From: Candidatus Anaerofilum excrementigallinarum
GTDB lineage: Bacteria > Bacillota > Clostridia > Oscillospirales > Ruminococcaceae
NCBI GenBank assembly: GCA_019115305.1
Contig: DXDW01000212.1
Location: 1 to 38,337 of the forward strand
DNA length: 38,337 bases
Direction of reading: 5' to 3'
Shown here: positions 31,026 through 38,337 of the stretch, piece after piece
Layout of the letters: each line of letters opens with the position of its first letter
Position numbering within the stretch: position 1 is the first letter of the stretch
Position numbers and translations under genes: made by a program
The notes under the pieces: model-generated
Told to the model about the DNA's origin: nothing
Databases searched by the model: none
The model's input: the letters and a program-made list of their open reading frames with translations, nothing else

Positions 31026-31637
31026 TTAATAGGCGGCCATATGGCCGGTGAATCCGTAGATGGCCAGAGCCAGCACCGCGATATACAGCAGCGTTACCGG
31101 CAGGCCCCGGAAGGTGTTGGGCACCGTGCGGCCCTGCAGTTTGCGCTGGCCCTCGGTCACCGCCATCACCGCCAGGGTATATCCCAGTCCGGAACCCAAG
31201 GCAAAGCCCATGGTCTGGCCCAGGCTGTAATTCTGGATGGTGGTGAGCAGGATGCAGCCGATGACCGCGCAGTTGAAGGTGGCCATGGGCAAAGTGCGGG
31301 CGATCTTGTCGGCGATGGGCACCTTGAGCAAGGTCACCGCCACCACCACGATCCCCAGTGCCGCCGCGCTGCACAGCAGCAGCACCAGCGGGCGGATCAG
31401 GCTGTGCCATTCCAGCGCCAGCAGGATATATTTATTGGCCAGATAGGCCAGGGGTGCACTTACCAGCTGCACCAGACACAGGCACAGGCAGAACACCCGG
31501 CTGTCGGTGGAGTCGTCGTCCACCAGTTTTACCAGACGGGAAACGCCCAGCGCCCGGCTGAACACCGCATTCTGGGCAAACACAGCCACCACAGCGTAGA
31601 GGAAAAAGGTGGATACGGATTGAAGCACAGCACTCAT
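31026..31637 (-). CDS. rnfA: RnfA/NqrE-like membrane protein, divergent
   Basis: 203 residues, six transmembrane segments, the length and layout of RnfA. In Rnf and Nqr complexes this subunit pairs with RnfE/NqrD and each gives two cysteines to an intramembrane Fe-S cluster. Alignment by eye puts NAVFSRALGVSRLV against the usual LGLCP: the Cys is Ser33. The second site is kept, Cys123 in ATFNCAVIGC. The C-terminal VPNTFRGLPVTLLYIAVLALAIYGFTG matches the family end. The ATG overlaps the rnfE-like stop (ATGA). With no RnfB, C or G nearby, electron transfer by the standard route is doubtful. Confidence 0.85.
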   Translation of the reverse strand: MSAVLQSVSTFFLYAVVAVFAQNAVFSRALGVSRLVKLVDDDSTDSRVFCLCLCLVQLVSAPLAYLANKYILLALEWHSLIRPLVLLLCSAAALGIVVVAVTLLKVPIADKIARTLPMATFNCAVIGCILLTTIQNYSLGQTMGFALGSGLGYTLAVMAVTEGQRKLQGRTVPNTFRGLPVTLLYIAVLALAIYGFTGHMAAY

Positions 31638-32278
31638 TGATATCTCTTCGCCTCCATATTCAGCCATTTTTTCAGCACATTGATCGCACCGCGCCACACC
31701 GCGCACAGCAGCGCCAGAACGACGAATCCGCCGCTGGGCAAGGCTGCCATGGGCAGCAGGCCAGCCTGCATGATCTCTTGTCCAAACAGGGTGCCGGCGG
31801 AAAGCAGCTCCCGGAGCATGCCCACCAGCAGAATCACCAGCACATAGCCGGCGGTGGTCAGCAGGCCCTTGCGCAGGGCAGTGACCCATTTTTCGGGGGT
31901 GGCCCGCTCATAGCGCTTGATGATGATGGGTTCCACCACCAGCATGGGCAGATAGATACCCAGCAAAACCACCTGCACGTCGAACCACTGCCGCATGCAC
32001 TGGTAGGCGGCCATATACACCACTGCGGCGCACAGGCAATAGGCCAGCGCCCGGAACCGAATCCAGCGGCTCACAAAGCTGGCCAGTACCCGGGTGGGGG
32101 TGAGCATCAGCAGCACCGCCACCGACAGCATCAGGGCGTTGGTGCCGTTGGTGGCAACCACCACCAGGGGCGCCAGACCCAGGCCCGACATGATCACCGG
32201 GTTGTTGAGGAAGATACGGTCCCGCTTGGCAATGCGGGAGAAGTTTTCGTTGAGGTACTGAATGCGCTTAGCCCACAT
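31634..32278 (-). CDS. rnfE: RnfE/NqrD-like membrane protein, cysteine ligands lost
   Basis: 214 residues, six transmembrane segments. NNPVIMSGLGLAPLVVVATNGTNALMLS matches the family's first site NxxLVQLLGLCPLLAVTxxxxNAL, except that the cysteine is Ala36. The second site, LGIFIPLIVTNC in typical members, reads LGIYLPMLVVEP, with Pro117 at the cysteine position. LRELLSAGTLFG and LPSGGFVVLALL are conserved. So both Fe-S ligands are absent while the rest of the fold is kept. It overlaps rnfD-like by 11 bp and rnfA-like by 4 bp. Confidence 0.87.
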   Translation of the reverse strand: MWAKRIQYLNENFSRIAKRDRIFLNNPVIMSGLGLAPLVVVATNGTNALMLSVAVLLMLTPTRVLASFVSRWIRFRALAYCLCAAVVYMAAYQCMRQWFDVQVVLLGIYLPMLVVEPIIIKRYERATPEKWVTALRKGLLTTAGYVLVILLVGMLRELLSAGTLFGQEIMQAGLLPMAALPSGGFVVLALLCAVWRGAINVLKKWLNMEAKRYQ

Positions 32279-33275
32279 TGCGTCTCACTCCTTTCCGATT
32301 GGTCACCAGACGGGAGACAATGCGGTCGATATATCCCGAGGAGGTGTTCATCACCAGCAGTGCAAAGCAGACGCCGGTGTCGTAGTTGCCGTAGTAGCGG
32401 TACATCATGGTCAATATGCCCCACACCAGGCCGTATACCAGCCGGGAAATGCGGTTTTTGGGGCAGGTGCCCGGCTCGCAGGAGAGGAACACCGCGGCAA
32501 ACAGCATGCCGCCACTGAACAGCTCAAACCGCAGGGACACCAGCCGCTGGGCCGCGTCCTGCCACAGCCAGCCCTGGGCGTTGCCGATGCGGGGAAAGCA
32601 CCAGGCGATGAAGGCCGCGCCGGCCAGAAAGCTCAGGGGCACCCAGAGGTTGATCCGACGCCGGGCCAACAAAAACAGACCGCAGCCCAGAATGATCAGC
32701 ACCGGAGCGGTGCCCAGCAGCGAGGGATAGTTACCCAGCAGCAGGTCCATATCGGTGACATTGGGTACACCGCCGGCCCGCATGGCGCTGGAAAGGCCCT
32801 GGGAATAACTGATGCTCTCCAGGCTGCCCCACAAAGGCAGCTTGCCCTGGAACGGTGTGGGATAGCGGAACAGGTACTGGGGCCAGCTCACCGCCGCCAC
32901 CGCATAGCCCACAGCCGTGGGGTGGAAGGGATAGGCGCCGTAGCCGCCGAAGGCCTCCTTGGCCAGCAGCACGCTGAAGGCCACCGACACCGCCACCACA
33001 TAGTAGGGCACGCTGGCGGGCATGAGCATAGCCAGCAGCAGTGCCTGGGCGATGCTGCTGTTTTCGCTGGGGTCAAACCGGCGGCTGCGCAGCCAGCAGG
33101 CGATGCGGTCGCAGATGCGGGCGGTGACCATGGCCGTCAGGCAGACCACCAGCGGCCGCAGCCCGTACAGGAAGGTGGGCCAGGCGATGAGGGGGATCAT
33201 CATGCACAGGTAATCGGTATGCAGCCCGTGATCGGGATGGATCGGCAGAGGCTGCAGCGTCTTTTTTCCAGCCAT
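32268..33275 (-). CDS. rnfD: RnfD/NqrB-like membrane protein, flavinylation site lost
   Basis: 335 residues with about nine or ten transmembrane segments. Family landmarks: GYGAYPFHPTAVGYAVAAVSWP (usual GxGxNPFNPAxVGY), LLLGNYPSLLGTAPVLIILGCGLFLLARRRI, SGGMLFAAVFLSCEPGT (usual FMATDPVT) and GVCFALLVMNTSSGYID. In Rnf the FMN is attached to the Thr of SGAT; the aligned residues here are SSAM (162-165), so Met165 replaces that threonine. The ATG at 33275 shares one base with the rpe stop (TAATG). It may retain the channel-like core of RnfD without its covalent flavin. Confidence 0.87.
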   Translation of the reverse strand: MAGKKTLQPLPIHPDHGLHTDYLCMMIPLIAWPTFLYGLRPLVVCLTAMVTARICDRIACWLRSRRFDPSENSSIAQALLLAMLMPASVPYYVVAVSVAFSVLLAKEAFGGYGAYPFHPTAVGYAVAAVSWPQYLFRYPTPFQGKLPLWGSLESISYSQGLSSAMRAGGVPNVTDMDLLLGNYPSLLGTAPVLIILGCGLFLLARRRINLWVPLSFLAGAAFIAWCFPRIGNAQGWLWQDAAQRLVSLRFELFSGGMLFAAVFLSCEPGTCPKNRISRLVYGLVWGILTMMYRYYGNYDTGVCFALLVMNTSSGYIDRIVSRLVTNRKGVRRNVG

Positions 33276-33937
33276 TATGCGCCCTCCTGTCCCCGCAGCA
33301 GGCGCAGGGCGGCGGCGGGATCGGCAGCGCGGAACACGGCGCTGCCCGCCACCAGCACATCGGCTCCGGCCTGGGCGCACAGGGCGGCGGTTTCGGGATT
33401 GATGCCGCCGTCCACCTGGATCATCAGCTGATGCAGACCCCGCTTTTCGGCCTCGGTGCGGAGGAATCGGACCTTATCCACCGCCTCGGGCATAAAGGCC
33501 TGGCCGCCGAAGCCGGGTTCCACGCTCATCACCAGCACCATGTCCAGCTGATCCAGCCAGGGCAGCACCGCCTCGGGCGGGGTGGCCGGCTTGATGGAAA
33601 CAGCCGCCTGGCATCCCGCCTGCCGGATGGCGGCCAAAGTCTCGGCCACCGGGCTGTCGGATTCCAGATGAAAAGTGATCAGGCTGGCGCCGGCCCGGGC
33701 AAAGGGCTCCACATAGGCCAGCGGGTCGCTGATCATCAGGTGCACGTCATAAAAGGCGTCGGGCAGAGCCTTGTGCAGGCTTTCCAGCACCGGCACGCCC
33801 AGAGAGATGTTGGGCACGAAGTGTCCATCCATTACGTCGATGTGCAGCATGTCCGCACCGGCCTGCAGCACCATTTCGCACTGCTGGCCCAGCCGGGCGA
33901 AATCAGCCGCCAGAATAGAGGGAGATAGTTTCAGCAT
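33275..33937 (-). CDS. rpe: Ribulose-phosphate 3-epimerase
   Basis: 220 residues, standard length, TIM barrel with catalytic metal. It interconverts ribulose 5-phosphate and xylulose 5-phosphate in the pentose phosphate pathway. Motifs: LSPSILAADFARLG, MLHIDVMDGHFVPNISLG (metal ligands His and Asp), DVHLMISDP, VEPGFGGQAFMPEAVDKVRFLR and QVDGGINPETA. The ATG at 33937 follows AAGGAGG; 22 further upstream codons are open but lack a site. It is the first gene of the Rnf-like operon, the next start overlapping its stop. Confidence 0.96.
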   Translation of the reverse strand: MLKLSPSILAADFARLGQQCEMVLQAGADMLHIDVMDGHFVPNISLGVPVLESLHKALPDAFYDVHLMISDPLAYVEPFARAGASLITFHLESDSPVAETLAAIRQAGCQAAVSIKPATPPEAVLPWLDQLDMVLVMSVEPGFGGQAFMPEAVDKVRFLRTEAEKRGLHQLMIQVDGGINPETAALCAQAGADVLVAGSAVFRAADPAAALRLLRGQEGA

Positions 33938-34054
33938 AAAGGCCTCCTTATTTATACAGAAACGGGGCTTTCCCGAAAAAAGCATAACCATAGCCGGCCT
34001 CAAAAAAGCCGGTTTTCCTGCTTATTTTACCCGAATCGCGGCAAAAAAGCAAAT

Positions 34055-35521
34055 TTATCCCCGCTGCCGGGTGCGGTTCTGGTCGGCGGGCGGGTTCATG
34101 GGCAAGGTGAAGCTGAACCGGCACCAGCTGCCCAGCTCGCTTTCGGCCCAGATCTTGCCGCCGGAAAGATTTACCAGCACTTTGCAGATATGCAGTCCCA
34201 GTCCGTTGCCCCAGGCGTTGAGACCCCGGCTTTTGTCCTCCTTGTAGAAGCGCTCAAACACAAAGGGCAATGCCTCGGGGGAGATGCCCTCGCCGGTGTT
34301 CTGGACGCTGATGGTCACCGCGCCCCCGCTCTTGGTCACCGACAGGGCAATGGTGCCCCCCTCCGGGGTGAACTTGATGGCGTTGTCGAAGATGTTGTAG
34401 AACACCTGGTACACCAGGTCGGCGTCGGCGTAGACCATGGTCTTGCTGGGAACAAAGCCGTCGATCTGGATCTTGTTTTCCTCGATGCGCTGCTCGGCGC
34501 TGAGCACCACCGCCGTGATGGTCTCCCACACGTCGTAGCTGGAAGCGTGCACCCGGTATTCCCCGGCCTCCAGCTTGGTGATGTCCAGCATATTCTGGGT
34601 CAGCCGGGCCAGCCGCCCCACCTCCTGGGACACCAGAGACAGGTAGTGCTGCTGCATCTCGGGGGGGATGGTGCCGTCCAGCATGCCGTCGATAAAGCCC
34701 TTGATGGTGGTCATGGGGGTGCGCAGCTCGTGGGCGATATTGCCCATGAAGCTGGCCCGGGAGCTGTCGATGGTCTCCAGGCTGCTGGCCATGTTGTTGA
34801 AGGTCTGGGCCAGCTGGGCCACCTCGTCGTCCCCTTCCACCGGCACCCGCACCGAGAAGTCCCCGCCGCCGAACTTGCGGGCGGCAGCGGCAATGCGCCG
34901 CAGAGGGGTGGTGAGCCGGGAGGTGAGCAGAATGGACAGCACGCTGGCCACCAGCAGCATCAGCCCCGCCGACAGCACAAAGGAGGAGAACATGTCGCTG
35001 ACAAACACCCCCATGCCGGCGGCGTCGGCCGAGGCAAAGACATATACCATGGCCCGGCCGGCCTCGTCATACACCGCCCGCGCGCTGGTGTAGTACCGCT
35101 GGGGAGCGGCGCCGCCCAGGTCCCCCAATTCAAAATATTCCCCATCGGTGCGTATTTTTTCCAGGATCTTTTCACTCACCGCGGTTTTGTGGCGGCAATT
35201 TTCGCCCTCGCTGCACATCAGCACCCGGCCGGCGGTGTCGGTGGCGAAGACCACATTGCCCGAACTCTGGCCGATGAGGGAGATGGTGCTCTGCAGCTGC
35301 TGACCGGTGGCGCTTTCCTGCCAGGACTCCAGGGGACCCTGCTCCATGGAGGCCCGGGCGGCGGCCAAAGTGACGATGTCGTCCAGGGTGTTTTCCTTAT
35401 CGGTCTTAAAATACTCCATGGACAGATACATCTGTAAAAAGCCCATGGCCAGTATACTGGTGACCAGCACCACCGCCGTCATGCTGAAGTAAGCCGAACT
35501 GATGCTTTTGCGTACCGACAA
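34055..35521 (-). CDS. Sensor histidine kinase with extracytoplasmic domain
   Basis: 488 residues. TM1 about 12-31, an extracytoplasmic sensor region about 35-175 that contains two cysteines (103 and 109), TM2 about 178-199, HAMP 200-252, His264 in MGNIAHELRTPMTTIKG, and an ATPase domain with N box (YNIFDNAIKFTPEGG), G1 (NTGEGI) and G2 (GNGLGLHICK). It resembles the PhoR/ResE group. Start codon TTG at 35521 behind AAGGAGTAAGGGG, six bases after the response regulator stop; no ATG suits the N-terminus. Confidence 0.93.
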   Translation of the reverse strand: MSVRKSISSAYFSMTAVVLVTSILAMGFLQMYLSMEYFKTDKENTLDDIVTLAAARASMEQGPLESWQESATGQQLQSTISLIGQSSGNVVFATDTAGRVLMCSEGENCRHKTAVSEKILEKIRTDGEYFELGDLGGAAPQRYYTSARAVYDEAGRAMVYVFASADAAGMGVFVSDMFSSFVLSAGLMLLVASVLSILLTSRLTTPLRRIAAAARKFGGGDFSVRVPVEGDDEVAQLAQTFNNMASSLETIDSSRASFMGNIAHELRTPMTTIKGFIDGMLDGTIPPEMQQHYLSLVSQEVGRLARLTQNMLDITKLEAGEYRVHASSYDVWETITAVVLSAEQRIEENKIQIDGFVPSKTMVYADADLVYQVFYNIFDNAIKFTPEGGTIALSVTKSGGAVTISVQNTGEGISPEALPFVFERFYKEDKSRGLNAWGNGLGLHICKVLVNLSGGKIWAESELGSWCRFSFTLPMNPPADQNRTRQRG

Positions 35522-35527
35522 GGCCCC

Positions 35528-36217
35528 TTACTCCTTTGCTTCAAACTTATAGCCCACGCCCCAGACGGTCTTCAGCGACCATTTGTCGCTGGCGCCCTCC
35601 AGTTTTTCCCGCAGGCGTTTGATGTGCACGTCGATGGTGCGGGAGTCGCCGTAATACTCAAATCCCCACACCTCGTCCAGCAGCTGGTCCCGGGTAAACA
35701 CCCGGTTGGGATGGCTGGCCAGGTAGTACAGCAGCTCCAGCTCCTTGGGAGGCGCGTCCACGATCTGGCCCTTCACCTTCAGCTCGTACCGGGACAGGTC
35801 CACCGACAGGTTCTCAAACTGGATCACGCTGCCCCGGGTGTCCTCCGCCCCGCCGCAGCGGCGCAGCACCGCCTTGATGCGGGCCACTACCTCTTTGGTG
35901 TCGAAGGGCTTCACCACATAGTCGTCGGCGCCCAGTTCCAGACCCAGCACCTTGTCGAAGGTCTCTCCCTTGGCGGTAAGCATGATCACCGGGGTATCCC
36001 CGGCGGCGCGGATGCGGCGGCATACCTCCCAGCCGTCCATCCGGGGCATCATCACATCCAGCAGTACCAAAGCAGGGTGCTGCTGCTCAAACATATCCAG
36101 GGCCGCCTGACCGTCGTAGGCCAGAATGGTCTCGTAGCCCTCCTTATTCAGGTACAGCCGCAAAAGCTCGCAGATGTTTTTGTCATCGTCGGCGATCAAA
36201 ATCTTTTCGTTGGCCAC
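35528..36217 (-). CDS. OmpR/PhoB-family response regulator
   Basis: 229 residues from the GTG at 36217, which has AAGGAG eight bases upstream; the open frame to 36298 has no ribosome binding site. Receiver domain with Asp-Asp-Asp at 10-12, phospho-acceptor Asp54 (LLDVMMPRMDG) and Lys in VVKPF; winged-helix domain from about 125 (DAPPKELELLYYLASHPNRVFTRDQLL...IDVHIKRLREKLE). First gene of the second two-component operon. A TATAAT box at 36311-36316 (minus strand) is the likely -10; a 6-bp inverted repeat GCGGCC/GGCCGC lies in the leader. Confidence 0.94.
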   Translation of the reverse strand: MANEKILIADDDKNICELLRLYLNKEGYETILAYDGQAALDMFEQQHPALVLLDVMMPRMDGWEVCRRIRAAGDTPVIMLTAKGETFDKVLGLELGADDYVVKPFDTKEVVARIKAVLRRCGGAEDTRGSVIQFENLSVDLSRYELKVKGQIVDAPPKELELLYYLASHPNRVFTRDQLLDEVWGFEYYGDSRTIDVHIKRLREKLEGASDKWSLKTVWGVGYKFEAKE

Positions 36218-36380
36218 CTTGTTCACTCCTTTGTCCGCAGCGGGCGCTTGGGCCCGTTTTGGGTATACAGTTGTCCGCTGCGGCCGGCGGCCGCACACGG
36301 TATCGATTTTATTATATAGGATAAATGTGGATAAAAAAAGAACGATGGGAATTTTTCACCCTTTTCCCGGCATTTTCCGC

Positions 36381-36417
36381 AAAAAAAAGCGGCCCGCCGG
36401 AAGTACCCGGGGGCCGC
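36381..36417 (-). terminator. ruvX terminator
   Basis: GCGGCCC (36389-36395) pairs with GGGCCGC (36411-36417), with inner GCCGG/CCGGG-like pairing; eight T follow on the minus strand. Confidence 0.9.
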
Positions 36418-36433
36418 AGGCCAAAAGGCAGAA

Positions 36434-36859
36434 TCATTCGTCGGGATGGTTGCGCCGCCAGGCCAGAAAGCTTTCCAGGATCACAGCCGCCGACACGGCG
36501 TCCAGCTTTGCCTTGCGCTTTTTGCCGAAAGAGCCGTTTTCGGTCAGGATGCCCGCAGCGGTAACGGTGGTGCTGCGCTCGTCCCACAGCTTTACCGGAA
36601 TGGGCAGCAGCGGCTCCAAAATGGAAACCAGCTTGCGGGTTTTCTGGGCCCGGGCGCCCTCGGTGCCGTCCATATTCCGGGGCAGGCCCACCACCAGCAT
36701 CTGCACGTCAAATTCCCGGGTGGCGTAGATGATCTTCTCCGCCACCTTGGCCATACTTTTTTCCTCGATCTGCCCCACAGGGCTTGCCAAAAATTCGGTG
36801 CGGTCGCACACGGCCAGGCCGGTGCGGGCATCGCCGTAATCCACAGCCATGATTTTCAT
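36434..36859 (-). CDS. yqgF: Holliday junction resolvase-like / pre-16S rRNA nuclease (YqgF/RuvX)
   Basis: 141 residues, RNase H-like fold. In E. coli the homologue trims the 5' end of 16S rRNA. Motifs: MAVDYGDARTGLAVCD with catalytic Asp7, VGLPRNMDGTEGARAQKTR, LWDERSTTVTAAGIL and the C-terminal KLDAVSAAVILESFL with the last acidic residue. Start ATG 36859 behind AGGAG; the long upstream extension crosses its own promoter. Single-gene unit between promoter 36911-36939 and terminator 36381-36417. Confidence 0.94.
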   Translation of the reverse strand: MKIMAVDYGDARTGLAVCDRTEFLASPVGQIEEKSMAKVAEKIIYATREFDVQMLVVGLPRNMDGTEGARAQKTRKLVSILEPLLPIPVKLWDERSTTVTAAGILTENGSFGKKRKAKLDAVSAAVILESFLAWRRNHPDE

Positions 36860-36910
36860 GGATTTTTCTCCTGTAATTGTAAGATTTTGGGGGACATTTC
36901 CCTGTTTAGC

Positions 36911-36939
36911 AGTATACCACAGCCGCTGCGGGGATGCAA
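36911..36939 (-). promoter_or_regulatory. yqgF promoter
   Basis: TTGCAT, 17-bp spacer ending TGG, TATACT: extended -10. It diverges from the -10 box TATAAT at 36989-36994 that probably serves the sensor kinase gene. Confidence 0.82.
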
Positions 36940-37059
36940 CCGGCCCCACAGGGGGAAAAACCGGCTTTCCTTTCCTGTAGGAATGCGCTATAATTGAGGA
37001 ACAAAGTATCCTTTGCGGATCTGTGCGGCCAACTCCCGCCGGAAGGGATTGCATCAGTT

Positions 37060-38337
37060 ATGAAAAAGAAAACCATTCGCTTTTTGTGGACAAGCCTTAT
37101 CTGTCTGACGGCGCTGTGCATTGCGGTGTTCACCTGCATCACCCGGATCATGATCGCCCGCAGCGACCAGACCCTCACCCAGGTGGCCAACCTGTACATG
37201 GAGGAGATCAACATCCAGCTGCAGCGGCATTTCAACTCTTTGGTGGAGATGAAGCTGGAACAGGAGGCAGGCATCACCGTGGCCATTCCGCCCAGCAGCG
37301 TTCCCCAGCTGGACGAGAGAGCCGTCTCTCTGCTCACCACCGCAGGCCAGTCCCGCAATTTCAGCTACATGGCCCTGTACAGCACCCAGGGAAGCGTGGA
37401 CGTGCTGTACGGTGAGGATGTCACCCTTTACAACGCCGACGTCTTTCTGGACTCTCTCAACCAGGCCAACCCCATGGTGACCATGGGGCAATCCCCCGAC
37501 GGGGAGACGCTGCTGGTGTTCGGCACCTCGGTGGGCTATCCCCACGGCGAGGGGTATCCCATGCGGGACGGCGGCGAGTGCACCGCTTTGCTGGTGGGCA
37601 TTCCCATCTCCTACATCAACACCGCCATGTCCCTGAACATCGACAACACGCTGGTATTTTCCCACATCATCCAGACCGACGGCAAATTTGTGCTGCGCAA
37701 CTCGGACAACACCGCCGACAACTACTACAACTGGCTGCTGGAAAGCTGCGAATTTGAAGACCAGACCGCCCAGCAGGCGGTGGAGGGAATGCAGCAGGCG
37801 GTGGCCCAGGGCGAGACCTTCAGCATGGTGATCCTGGTGGACGGCCAGCTGCGCCATGTGTTCTGCTCTCCCCTGAGCCATTCCCAGTGGTATCTGGTGA
37901 CGGTGATGCTCCACGGCCCCCTGGACGAAGCCGTGTCCAGCCTGGGTCTGCAGCGGGTGATAGTCACTTTGGCGGGCTGCGGGATACTGCTGGTGGCTAC
38001 TCTGGTGATTTTTGTGCTCTACCTGCGCATGTCCCGCCGGCAGCTGGCGGCGGTGGAAAAGGCCCAGCGGGAGGCCGAGCGGGCCAGCCGGGCCAAAAGC
38101 GAGTTTTTGTCCAACATGAGCCACGATATCCGCACCCCCATGAACGCCATTGTGGGCATGACGGCCATTGCCAGCGCCAACCTGGACAACCCCGCCCAGG
38201 TGCGGGACTGCCTGCGCAAGATCACCCTGTCCAGCAAGCATCTGCTGGGGCTGATCAACGACGTACTGGACATGTCCAAGATCGAAAGCGGCAAGCTCAC
38301 CCTGAACATCGACGTCATGAGCTTGCAGGAGACGGCG
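37060..38337 (+). CDS. Membrane sensor histidine kinase (hybrid-type), truncated by window
   Basis: The first 426 residues of a longer protein; the frame is open to the last base. TM1 about 8-31, a large extracytoplasmic sensor region about 35-298 of the Cache type (inferred from size and position), TM2 about 300-322, a coiled-coil linker 324-350, then the HisKA box with His355 in FLSNMSHDIRTPMNAIVGMTAIA and the following DVLDMSKIESGKLTLN. This HisKA form is usual in hybrid kinases with receiver domains after the ATPase domain, so receiver domains may follow beyond the edge. The ATG follows GGAAGGGA rather weakly. A TATAAT at 36989 is the likely -10. Ligand unknown. Confidence 0.88.
   Translation, partial: MKKKTIRFLWTSLICLTALCIAVFTCITRIMIARSDQTLTQVANLYMEEINIQLQRHFNSLVEMKLEQEAGITVAIPPSSVPQLDERAVSLLTTAGQSRNFSYMALYSTQGSVDVLYGEDVTLYNADVFLDSLNQANPMVTMGQSPDGETLLVFGTSVGYPHGEGYPMRDGGECTALLVGIPISYINTAMSLNIDNTLVFSHIIQTDGKFVLRNSDNTADNYYNWLLESCEFEDQTAQQAVEGMQQAVAQGETFSMVILVDGQLRHVFCSPLSHSQWYLVTVMLHGPLDEAVSSLGLQRVIVTLAGCGILLVATLVIFVLYLRMSRRQLAAVEKAQREAERASRAKSEFLSNMSHDIRTPMNAIVGMTAIASANLDNPAQVRDCLRKITLSSKHLLGLINDVLDMSKIESGKLTLNIDVMSLQETA

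Noticed and set aside
33955-34050. Terminator between the second histidine kinase and rpe
   Set aside because: CCGGC/GCCGG and CGGG/CCCG pairs near T or A runs exist, but the stems are 4-6 bp and their polarity is unclear.
1-38337. tRNA, rRNA, insertion sequence or prophage content
   Set aside because: None seen: no transposase or integrase frame, no terminal inverted repeats and no tRNA-like cloverleaf noticed by eye; a dedicated scan was not possible.

Overview
The window is chromosomal DNA from a GC-rich, low-complexity-free Firmicute, most likely a gut Clostridia of the Oscillospirales/Ruminococcaceae type (Faecalibacterium/Subdoligranulum/Gemmiger-like). This rests on a glmS ribozyme in front of glmS, Gram-positive style ribosome binding sites, sigma-A promoters (often with an extended -10, TGnTATAAT), a sortase, VanS/VanR-like two-component systems and Rnf-type membrane proteins. 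The assignment is inference; no rRNA or tRNA is present to test it. There is no phage, plasmid or CRISPR content; the window is dense housekeeping DNA with several unusual details.

Layout. 1-4258 (+): promoter repeat, cysK-cysE (ATGA-coupled cysteine synthesis), a DUF1835/DUF3658-like protein and a MATE exporter. 4212-4572 (-): a short transcription unit with a strongly structured leader and a 41-residue ORF. 4682-7182 (-): a DEDDh exonuclease and rarA. 7191-9800 (+): NUDIX hydrolase, a DUF523 protein with an apparent CTG start, a second MATE exporter. 9894-12183 (+): promoter, glmS ribozyme and glmS. 12203-18333 (-): a large GT-C-like membrane protein, greA, an EF-G paralogue and a HAD hydrolase. 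18450-20233: a divergent NAD pair (sirtuin, - ; NAD(P)HX dehydratase, +), then a 107-bp tandem repeat carrying terminator-like hairpins, then a ZIP metal transporter (+).

21415-29116 (-): a VanRS-like two-component system, an ECF sigma factor, a PHP-family phosphatase, a sortase/membrane protein/TauE operon and a ribose-phosphate pyrophosphokinase. 29430-33937 (-): one tightly packed operon reading rpe, rnfD-like, rnfE-like, rnfA-like, a membrane-anchored DUF4015-like protein, GNAT acetyltransferase. 34055-36217 (-): a second two-component system. 36434-36859 (-): ruvX/yqgF. 37060-end (+): a membrane sensor kinase cut by the window edge.

The most interesting locus is the Rnf-like D-E-A module. 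It has none of the soluble or electron-carrying Rnf partners (B, C, G) beside it. By manual alignment it has lost three of the four cysteines expected to hold the intramembrane Fe-S cluster of the A/E pair, and the flavinylated threonine of the D subunit. It looks like an Rnf-derived membrane complex that has been stripped of its known redox sites and joined to an extracytoplasmic glycoside-hydrolase-like protein. Other points worth a second look are a promoter-associated dispersed repeat (three copies), the 107-bp hairpin repeats, the structured leader at 4396-4537, a glmS leader with an additional terminator-like hairpin, a paralogous EF-G with an altered G4 motif, and inverted repeats placed exactly over the promoters of the EF-G paralogue and of prs.
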